Below are positions 34,741-41,561 of a stretch of 64,000 bases of DNA, piece after piece. The position numbers and the translations under genes were made by a program. The stretch covers positions 1 to 64,000 of the forward strand of contig SBHC01000085.1 of the NCBI GenBank assembly GCA_006226375.1, read 5' to 3'. Below the pieces are notes generated by a model, which saw nothing but the letters and a program-made list of their open reading frames with translations, had not been told where the DNA came from and did no database searches. Numbering within the stretch: the first letter of the stretch is position 1; each line of letters starts with the position of its first letter. This stretch comes from Deltaproteobacteria bacterium. GTDB lineage: Bacteria; Myxococcota_C; UBA6777.

Positions 34741-35649
34741 TTACTCCGTGGAGGATTCTGAGGGGGGTTCTGGTTCTTCTTCAGGACCAGCTTCAGGGCC
34801 AGGCTCTGGCCCGGCTTCGGGTCCTGCTTCGGGGCTGCTGGATTCTTCGCCTGGAGAGGCTTCATTTCCGGTGTTTTCGATCCCTGTGGTGGACTCGGTT
34901 CCTGCTTCTCCTGCCCCGCCGTCGGAGATTGGCTCTCCTCCACCGTCGGAGACAGGCTCACTGACGAGCTCAAAACCTTCGGGGATCGCTTCTGGGTTGA
35001 TACAGCGGGAATACCGGGCGATACAGCGACCTTCGTTCTTGCAGGCTTCGCTGCCTGTGCAGTCTTGGTCGGATGCTGCAATGCAGTCATTGATCCTGCG
35101 GCTGCACAAGCCTTCTTTTTTGCAAGATTCGCCCGTTTTGCAGACGAGGTCTGTGATGACACACTGTCCGTTCTCAACCTGGCACTTCTTCTCTTGCTTG
35201 CAGATGTCGCTTTCTTCGCAATCTCGGGCATCGGATGCCTGGCACACATAGTTTTTGCGGTCAAGGGAACACTGCCCAAGGGTTTTGCAGGTCTCTTGGA
35301 TTTGGCAGTAGCTCTTGGTGATGGCGATGCACTCCCCGTTCCGTTGGAGGCAAAAGCCATTTTCCTTGCACTGAAAAGACTGGCGGCAGTCTGCTTCGGA
35401 GCCTGCCACGCAGCGATTGTTGGCCGCGGTGCATTCTCCGTTGTCGCGACAAAAGCGACTCTTTTGGCAGCTCTCATTGGAGGTTGCGATGCACACACCC
35501 TTTTCAGCGTCCAAACTACAGAGCCCCTGTCGCTTGCATCCTGTGCTGTTGGCGCACTGGTTCTCCGTGAGCTCCTGGCACGCACTTGTCAGCCAGAGAA
35601 GACCCAAGAAAAGAACGCATACCAGGGGGAGAGAGAGCAATCGGTACAC
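34741..35649 (-). CDS. Cys-rich repeat lipoprotein (B2 of the duplicated module)
   Basis: 302 residues. The signal ends WLTSAC (Cys24). Residues ~25-215 are about eight tandem units of ~24 residues with the pattern C-X3-S-X2-C-K-X2-G-X-C-X6-C-(V/I)-A, four Cys per unit, probably a string of small disulphide knots. The last ~85 residues are acidic and Gly/Pro-rich (SDGGGEPISDGGAGE, then PEAGPEAGPEPGPE). It aligns repeat by repeat with the lipoprotein encoded at 37760-38917: CQKSRFC, QCKENGFCLQRNGEC versus QCKERGFCLARNGEC. The two are duplicates that have diverged. Surface exposure is likely; ligand unknown. Confidence 0.8.
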   Translation of the reverse strand: MYRLLSLPLVCVLFLGLLWLTSACQELTENQCANSTGCKRQGLCSLDAEKGVCIATSNESCQKSRFCRDNGECTAANNRCVAGSEADCRQSFQCKENGFCLQRNGECIAITKSYCQIQETCKTLGQCSLDRKNYVCQASDARDCEESDICKQEKKCQVENGQCVITDLVCKTGESCKKEGLCSRRINDCIAASDQDCTGSEACKNEGRCIARYSRCINPEAIPEGFELVSEPVSDGGGEPISDGGAGEAGTESTTGIENTGNEASPGEESSSPEAGPEAGPEPGPEAGPEEEPEPPSESSTE

Positions 35650-35763
35650 AAGTATGCCTCTGTAAGTAACGCCCTCACACAGGTTGTCGATGGGTGAGAG
35701 CGGAGTCAGAAAAGACCGTCTCCTGGATTGAGCCGAGAGGGAGATCGTCGCGTGCTACCCCAG

Positions 35764-35816
35764 ACCGGTCCTTCTTCTATGTTGGACCGGTTCTCGATGT
35801 GAAACGTCTCACATCG
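35764..35816. other. Two tandem hairpins in an intergenic gap
   Basis: ACCGGTCC (35764-35771) pairs with GGACCGGT (35784-35791), loop 12; CGATGTGA (35795-35802) pairs with TCACATCG (35809-35816), loop 6. Both stems are perfect 8-bp. They lie in the only sizable gap (189 bp) of the minus-strand run, after the stop of the predicted surface protein gene. There is no T tract, so attenuation, RNA processing or stability is more likely than simple termination. Confidence 0.6.
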
Positions 35817-35838
35817 GTGGGGCTGCGGGAGGAGCGCG

Positions 35839-37059
35839 TTATTTACCAAACAGGCTTCCGTTGGTGAGTGTGCTGAACAGAGCCTGGAAGATCTCGGGGG
35901 CAATGCTCACCCCAAAGTAGGCAGAGACTCGGAAGCGCTTGACTGTTGGAATCTCGCTGACGTCTCCAGCAAAGGGGTTCCCTTCTTGGAAACCGCCCGC
36001 CAGTTCGTCGACCACGCGGAGGTTGGCACCCACCACGAGGTCAAAGCCGGCACTTACCTCAAAGCCTATCCCCACAAAGAAGGAGGTTAGAAGGTCCTTG
36101 AACGAGAGGCCGATGTTGATGTTGATTCGCTGCACAAACAAGGGCGGCTTCAGCACGTCACGACCTGCGAACAGCTTGGGATCCCAGAACTGCCAGGCGT
36201 AGATCTTGGCCACGAGGATCAGGTCCAGCGCGATGGGTCCTTCGTCGCTGCGAGCGATCCGGGTGATGCTGGAACCCCGCTCCTGGATCAGCTTGTAGGC
36301 CGGGTTGATCGGCGTAATACCGATGAAGGCGACAGCGATGTTGAACGGAACCAAAGGGTTGATCCGAACCAGGTAGCGGACATCAACAAAGCCAACACCT
36401 TGCTGACCGATGGAGGGCCGGGAAACCGAAAGGATAACGTTCCCAGAGCGAAACGGACCAAAGTCATACTTGCGTACGATGAACACAGGCTTGTCCGGTC
36501 GCTTGATCAAGTTGTCAGGGATCACAGCGCTTGCGTTGCCTCGGGTAAACAGCTGAACCGGCTTCATCTGAACACGATAGAACGGGCTCACCCACTTTCG
36601 GACAATCAGGTACACCGTAATCTTGTCGTTCTCGTCGATGTTTTTGGGAAGTCCCCCAAACACACGACCGTCTTCAAGAATACAAACAAAAGCACGGTGA
36701 GCTGCGATGTCGTACTTGCCACACACTCGGGTGTAGTTGAAGTACTCGGGCTTGCGCTTGGGCCGCGGGGGGCTGCGAAAGATCCGCTGCATGTCTTTGG
36801 GCGTTTGGGCTTCAAACGGGACGGATGCGCCGTTCTTGTCCGCTTCCTGGCGAAACACACGTCGTGTCTCACGACGATTCATGCGACGACGTCGGCGCTC
36901 TCTGGCTTTGGCGCGCTGTTGGGCGTTCATCTTGGCCCCACCTCCGCCGCCACCGGTGCCACCGCCGCCGTTGTTATCGTCTTGGGCATACACCACGGCT
37001 GGGAATGAGCCAGCGAGGAAAAGACCCACCAAAGAGGCAACCCATAGGAACGTTCGCAT
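35839..37059 (-). CDS. Exported protein, predicted beta-rich, outer-membrane-like, function unknown
   Basis: 406 residues from ATG 37059 (AAGGAG six bases upstream; signal peptide LWVASLVGLFLAGSFPAVVYAQ). An earlier in-frame ATG at 37161 overlaps the stop of the previous gene in ATGA but would place 34 polar residues before the signal. After the signal come a Gly-rich linker (GGGGTGGGGGG), an Arg-rich stretch (KARERRRRRMNRRETRRVFRQ) and a ~300-residue beta-rich domain with many alternating hydrophobic strands (GVGFVDVRYLVRINPLVPFN, KIYAWQFWD). It is cotranscribed with the A/B lipoprotein genes. I do not recognise the family. Confidence 0.72.
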   Translation of the reverse strand: MRTFLWVASLVGLFLAGSFPAVVYAQDDNNGGGGTGGGGGGAKMNAQQRAKARERRRRRMNRRETRRVFRQEADKNGASVPFEAQTPKDMQRIFRSPPRPKRKPEYFNYTRVCGKYDIAAHRAFVCILEDGRVFGGLPKNIDENDKITVYLIVRKWVSPFYRVQMKPVQLFTRGNASAVIPDNLIKRPDKPVFIVRKYDFGPFRSGNVILSVSRPSIGQQGVGFVDVRYLVRINPLVPFNIAVAFIGITPINPAYKLIQERGSSITRIARSDEGPIALDLILVAKIYAWQFWDPKLFAGRDVLKPPLFVQRININIGLSFKDLLTSFFVGIGFEVSAGFDLVVGANLRVVDELAGGFQEGNPFAGDVSEIPTVKRFRVSAYFGVSIAPEIFQALFSTLTNGSLFGK

Positions 37060-37157
37060 CCTTTTCTCCTTCATCTGCGGCAGGGGCGCACTAGCACTAC
37101 ATCTTGGACGGGGATAGTCGTTGGTCGTTTGTGACCGAAGAGGCGTTGTGTTCAAAC

Positions 37158-37763
37158 TCATTCTCCTGATCCACCGTCGGCTGTAGATTCAGAATCGGTG
37201 TTTTCTGTGGTGGTTGGTACGGCTGGTGGCGTGAGGTTGCCTACAGGGATGGATGTTTCGTCTACCACGTCGCCTTCTTGCTCGCAGTTGCGGTTGTAGA
37301 GGGTGGCAAACAACAGCCCACCTTGGGCGCCGTAAAAGTCCACCTGGACCACAAACTCGCGAATCTTTTTGGTGAGCAACCCCGGCACGCAGGAGACATT
37401 GTCTTGCTGGCATCGGTTGAATCGCTCGATGATAAAGACACTTTGATCTTCGGAAATCTGATTGCCTTCTGGATTGGTGGAGAAGCGGCTGATCTCCACG
37501 TTTTGGACTGAGGTGTTGCGAACCTCTACGAACAAGCAGCGTTCGCCTGTGAAGCTTCCAGTCGCTTCAATGACAACCAGAGCGGACTCGGTGCTGGAGC
37601 CAAAGCCTTCGTATTTGAAGGGTGTCATAATCAGCCGAATGGGCTCTCGAACAGGGGTCTCTCCACATGCAGCAAACCCAACGCTCAGCAGGCTTACCAA
37701 GGTCACAACGACCAAGCCTGAGAGCCAAGGAAAGCGATGCATGGAGAAACGTACCGGGTTCAC
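37158..37763 (-). CDS. Small lipoprotein (A2 of the duplicated module)
   Basis: 201 residues from GTG 37763. GGAGG six bases upstream and a 4-base overlap (GTGA) with the stop of the B1 gene make this start convincing; the ATG at 37742 lacks a ribosome site. Lipobox GFAAC gives Cys33. The mature domain has RLIMTPFKYEGFG and RCLFVEVRNTSV, each matched in the A1 protein (KIILTAFRQQGFG; HCVFFEVQFADA), so these are paralogues. The C-terminal tail is Asp/Gly/Ser/Glu-rich, ending DGGSGE. Function unknown. Confidence 0.75.
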   Translation of the reverse strand: MNPVRFSMHRFPWLSGLVVVTLVSLLSVGFAACGETPVREPIRLIMTPFKYEGFGSSTESALVVIEATGSFTGERCLFVEVRNTSVQNVEISRFSTNPEGNQISEDQSVFIIERFNRCQQDNVSCVPGLLTKKIREFVVQVDFYGAQGGLLFATLYNRNCEQEGDVVDETSIPVGNLTPPAVPTTTENTDSESTADGGSGE

Positions 37764-38917
37764 TGCGAGCCTCCATCGGGCGCGCTCTCTCCTCCAGAAC
37801 CTGGAGCAATGCAGCGGTTGTCGCGGCATTGGGTCTTTCCGCCTTGGCAGTCTTTGCAGTCGCTGCTGCGGTCACAGGCTGTCTCTTTGCACAACACAAT
37901 GCACACGCCTTTGTCTGCGGTGCAGCGTCGGTTGTTGGTGCAAGCTTCGCCTTTTTTGCAGTCGTCGTTGGTGGATGCGACACATTGCGCTGTGCCTGGG
38001 TCGATCGTGCAAAGGCCCTCTGCGCTGCAAACGGCTTGGCAATCGGCGCTGGTTTTGGCGATGCACTGGTTGTTGCTGCGGGTACATTGGCCGCGCTCTT
38101 TGCATCGCGCTGTGTCAGCGCATTTTTCGGTGGCACACACGCTGTTGTCACAGACGGTAGCGCCGCCGCTGCATCCGGAGCAGTCCTCGTTCGACTCACA
38201 GGCCCGCTTGCAGGTTCCGCCATCCTTCCGAGTCTCAACACATGCACCGTTCTCGGCCAGGCACTTGTTTGCGGCTCGGCAGGCGATGCTCTGCTTGCAG
38301 TCGTCGTCGGTCGCGACCACACAGCTATCTCCCTGACGGCTGCAGAGACCACTTTGCTGACAACCTGAGCTGTCTTTGCAGAACTGGTCGGTGACAACAC
38401 AACGTTCTTTTTCAAGCTGGCATCGCTGGTTGTTCTTGCATTCTTCGCTGTTTTTGCAGTCGTCGACGGTCCCTGCAACGCACTCGTAACGTTTGGTGTT
38501 CAGGGAGCAAAGTCCCTGCTTGGCGCAGGCATCCAGGCTGCTGCAGTAGGCCTTTGTGACCTCGACACACTCGCCGTTGCGGGCCAAACAGAAGCCACGC
38601 TCTTTGCATTGAAGGGATTGCCGACAGCTCTCTTCGGTGCCTGCCACGCAGCGTTTCTCTTGCAGGGTGCAAAGGCCTAAGTTGAGGCAAAAACGGCTCT
38701 TTTGGCAGTCGGCGTCGCTGGCGGCAACGCAGCGTCCCTCCTCCGCTTTGCACAGACCTTCTCGGCGACATTCTTCGGCGGCTTGGCAAGTCTCGTCGGT
38801 GGCAGAGACACAAGAAAAGACGCCACCTCCGGCTGCGAGGAGCAGAAGCATCAAGCCAAACAAGCTACTTCGAACAAGGACGCGTTGGGTGAATGGAGAT
38901 TCCTTGGGAGCGTTCAT
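37760..38917 (-). CDS. Cys-rich repeat lipoprotein (B1 of the duplicated module)
   Basis: 385 residues. The signal ends GGVFSC (Cys36). About twelve Cys-rich units follow; the first eight correspond one by one to those of the B2 protein, and a further stretch (ACESNEDCSGCSGGATVCDN and later CSSDC-like units) extends it by ~80 residues. The acidic tail ends SAPDGGSQ. Its start codon lies three bases after the A1 stop (GGGTGA serves as ribosome site) and its stop overlaps the A2 start, so the three are translationally coupled. Roles of these Cys-knot repeats are unknown; envelope display is the simplest guess. Confidence 0.8.
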   Translation of the reverse strand: MNAPKESPFTQRVLVRSSLFGLMLLLLAAGGGVFSCVSATDETCQAAEECRREGLCKAEEGRCVAASDADCQKSRFCLNLGLCTLQEKRCVAGTEESCRQSLQCKERGFCLARNGECVEVTKAYCSSLDACAKQGLCSLNTKRYECVAGTVDDCKNSEECKNNQRCQLEKERCVVTDQFCKDSSGCQQSGLCSRQGDSCVVATDDDCKQSIACRAANKCLAENGACVETRKDGGTCKRACESNEDCSGCSGGATVCDNSVCATEKCADTARCKERGQCTRSNNQCIAKTSADCQAVCSAEGLCTIDPGTAQCVASTNDDCKKGEACTNNRRCTADKGVCIVLCKETACDRSSDCKDCQGGKTQCRDNRCIAPGSGGESAPDGGSQ

Positions 38918-38920
38918 GGT

Positions 38921-39520
38921 TTATTCACCCGTACCGCCATCTGCACCGGCGCCTTCGCCTCCTTCCCCTTTTGCTTCATCGCGGAACAAGGAGTTTCCAA
39001 TGGCCAGGGTTTGGAGAGAGACACGTTGGGTTTCTCGACGGCAATCGCGATCGTAGAGAGAAGCAACCAACAGACCTCCGGTGCGTCCAGAGAGATCCGC
39101 TTGGAGGATGTATTCTTGGTTCTTCCGGGAGATCTGACCAAACAAGCACGACGTGTTAAACTGAAGGCACCGAGCGTGCTGTTCTGTGGTGAAGTCGCTG
39201 AAGTCCTGCTGAATTTCCTCTCCACTGAAATAGAACAGTCGAATGGAGTTGGCGTCGGCAAACTGAACCTCAAAGAACACACAGTGTGTTCGGCTCAAGC
39301 GACCTGTAATCTGAGCAACCACGAGAATCGGAACTTGCCCCGTTCCAAACCCTTGTTGACGAAACGCTGTCAAGATAATCTTGGGAGCTGCTGTAGACTG
39401 GGTTTCTGTCGAGCAGGATACTCCTGGGACAAGCATCGCAAGCAGGACTAGCAACAAAACAAGACGAATGGTCCATGTGCGCCAAGGCACGAACCCTTTC
39501 GATAAAACAGAGGTCTGCAT
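38921..39520 (-). CDS. Small lipoprotein (A1 of the duplicated module)
   Basis: 199 residues. The lipobox is VPGVSC (Cys36). The mature ~120-residue domain shares the pattern of the A2 protein (PILVVAQITGRLSRTHC; GGLLVASLYDRDC versus GGLLFATLYNRNC). The acidic tail ends DGGTGE as in A2. This is the first gene of the minus-strand run; GGAG sits ten bases upstream of the ATG and the promoter should lie in 39521-39871. Function unknown. Confidence 0.75.
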   Translation of the reverse strand: MQTSVLSKGFVPWRTWTIRLVLLLVLLAMLVPGVSCSTETQSTAAPKIILTAFRQQGFGTGQVPILVVAQITGRLSRTHCVFFEVQFADANSIRLFYFSGEEIQQDFSDFTTEQHARCLQFNTSCLFGQISRKNQEYILQADLSGRTGGLLVASLYDRDCRRETQRVSLQTLAIGNSLFRDEAKGEGGEGAGADGGTGE

Positions 39521-39871
39521 CAGTGGGAAACTCCAGATACCACAGAGATAAGTCTTGATAACAACATGGTAAACGGGCTGTGACCATTTAGTTGTGTTAC
39601 TGATAGCTCAAACACTAGCATAGTTGTGTGCTCACGTGCAACGTTTTGGATACGGGGATACTCCCTGTTACTCTAAAGGCATAGACCCTAAAAAGTGCTC
39701 GAACTTTTTTGTAACCTGTAGTGCTAGATACGGATCTGTTGTGAATTTTCTTCACTGTCTGGAATAAGATTTTTGGGTACCTCTTGTGTTTCGATGGAAT
39801 TGAAGGCAAATCTGTAGTCCCTTGAACCTGGAAAGTCGCATCGTGACCTGTCCACAGAGAGAGGAAAGACG
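39521..39871. other. 351-bp divergent intergenic region
   Basis: No gene is apparent. It must contain promoters for the minus-strand lipoprotein run and for the plus-strand exported protein. AAAAAGT at 39690-39696 and ACTTTTT at 39703-39709 form a perfect 7-bp inverted repeat with a 6-base loop; because it is A/T-only it would be a weak terminator and could instead be a binding site. Confidence 0.5.
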
Positions 39872-41539
39872 TTGGTTACCCCGAACAAGATAGCTTCGCA
39901 GGCAATGTGTCTAGCCATGTGCTTTGTCATGGGTTTTGTCGGTTGGTGTTGGACGCCATCTCACCTCGAACTTCACTCAAAGGTTTGGGCTGCAACGTCC
40001 AGACCGTCGCTGGCTCAGCAGTTTTTGCAGGTATTGCGCTCTCATCGCAACCAGAATGTTGCTTTGGGTCACTATAGCTTGATCTCTTCCCATCCTACGC
40101 TTGTGCAGTCGGCCCGTCGGTGGGCAACGACCTATGCGCTTCAACAGAAGGTACTGGACCAGCTTCCAGATGGACGACTGGCTTTGCAACTGGTACGAAC
40201 CTTACAGCGAACGTATCCTTCCATCGCTCATGCGGAGGTGCTTGAAACAACGTCGCTGGATCCTCGCTCCTGGCTGAAAGCATGGTTCCAAAAAAGCTCT
40301 GCTCGTCGCGCGTTGGAGTGGATTGGAGCCAATGAACTGGGTCTTGGTGTTGTGCGAACTCCCCGTCATTCCTGGCTTGTTGTGCTTCTCTTGGGTTCCA
40401 ACTCCAAGGAGCTTCTGGGAGCGTATCAAACGGGAGCTTTCGTTCAAGTCAAAATCAAAAAAACTTGGAAGCTTGGGGTCGTACAAGCTGCTGTGCCTTC
40501 CACTCGGTTGCACGCCCAACGATGCAGCGCCATGTCTGCTTCTTCTTCCTGTTATGTGATGCAGGACTTGCGTGTTGTTGTGCATGAACCTTGCTCCGCA
40601 CACAACATCTCCTATTACCTACGCCGGAAGCCCAAAGACTTGCGACCTGCCAAGCAGCCCATGCCGCGCTTTAAGCGAGGTGCAGTTGTTGCTTTCAGCA
40701 AGTATGGAAAGTGGGACAAAGGTGTGGTGGCATTTCAGGCCAACTTGCATCGCGGGGTTCCTCTCCACTACGGCATCGCCACAAAGGGAACCCATGATAT
40801 GATCTGTGCTTCCCACTTGCGTCCATGGAACGATTACCAACGAGAGAAGAAGGCCAAAGAGGTCAAAAAACACAACAAAGAGAAGCAAAAGAAAGCCAAA
40901 GCAGCGAAGGCCAACAAGGCAAAATCCAAGAAGTCCATGGCGCGGAAGAAAACGAAACTTGCGAAGAAGTCCAAGCCTCCCAAGAAGAAGCCTTTGCCCC
41001 AGGCTGATGTACGATGGTCTGTGCTGTGGTTCCGTCCAACATCTCGCTTCGGCGGAACCCTCGAATTGGGAGGTGTTCTGGCGAACATCGGTAAGCGAAC
41101 CGCCAAGATTGAGTTGCTGGTGGAAGCCGAGCGGCCCAAACAAAAGAAGCCCAAGCCGTTACGTAGGTTTGTTACCTTCTTTGCGCCGAGGGCGAAGAGT
41201 TCTTTCGTTCGTTACATTCCCTTTGAAAAGAAGCTCTCTCTCTATCGCCTGACCATTCTTGTCAACGGCCAACTTCACCGAACGGTCGCGGTTTCAGCCC
41301 TACCTCCTTTGTCGAAACCATCCAGTCGGCCAACATCGCAGGCTAGCTCTCTTCCTTCATCCCAGGCGAGCTCGTTGCCTTCCACCCGAATCGCACGGAC
41401 TCTGCCCTCTACAAAGAATACACTAAGCCGGTCCTCTCGTCGAAGAGAGAGCAAACGAAAACGATGGAAGCGGTTGCAGGTTGTGTTCCCTCAAGAGCGG
41501 CTTCGCGAGTGGCCCTGGTTTTGGATCTGGCCGATGTGA
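39872..41539 (+). CDS. Exported protein with CAP/SCP-like N-terminal domain, basic linker
   Basis: 555 residues from TTG 39872 (GAGG eight bases upstream; an ATG at 39905 is the alternative). A signal (LAMCFVMGFVGWCW) precedes a ~140-residue region resembling CAP domains: SLAQQFLQVLRSHRNQNV, then PTLVQSARRWATTYALQ, and an ending ELGLGVVRTPRHSWLVVLLLG. The family's His/Glu cavity residues are not obvious. The middle (~325-375) is an extremely Lys/Ala-rich stretch (KEKQKKAKAAKANKAKSKK), then a beta-rich domain and a Ser/Arg-rich tail. Likely secreted; role unknown. The CAP match is by pattern only. Confidence 0.65.
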   Translation: MVTPNKIASQAMCLAMCFVMGFVGWCWTPSHLELHSKVWAATSRPSLAQQFLQVLRSHRNQNVALGHYSLISSHPTLVQSARRWATTYALQQKVLDQLPDGRLALQLVRTLQRTYPSIAHAEVLETTSLDPRSWLKAWFQKSSARRALEWIGANELGLGVVRTPRHSWLVVLLLGSNSKELLGAYQTGAFVQVKIKKTWKLGVVQAAVPSTRLHAQRCSAMSASSSCYVMQDLRVVVHEPCSAHNISYYLRRKPKDLRPAKQPMPRFKRGAVVAFSKYGKWDKGVVAFQANLHRGVPLHYGIATKGTHDMICASHLRPWNDYQREKKAKEVKKHNKEKQKKAKAAKANKAKSKKSMARKKTKLAKKSKPPKKKPLPQADVRWSVLWFRPTSRFGGTLELGGVLANIGKRTAKIELLVEAERPKQKKPKPLRRFVTFFAPRAKSSFVRYIPFEKKLSLYRLTILVNGQLHRTVAVSALPPLSKPSSRPTSQASSLPSSQASSLPSTRIARTLPSTKNTLSRSSRRRESKRKRWKRLQVVFPQERLREWPWFWIWPM

Positions 41540-41561
41540 GAGGGCGTTGGGATTCTGTGCT

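Noticed and set aside
37667-38368. Long open frame (~230 codons) on the plus strand opposite the B1 Cys-rich gene
   Set aside because: Composition is that of an antisense shadow: Cys and Gly codons on the minus strand give Ala/Ala-Val-rich plus frames. No ribosome site or domain, while the minus-strand gene has a signal peptide and repeats.
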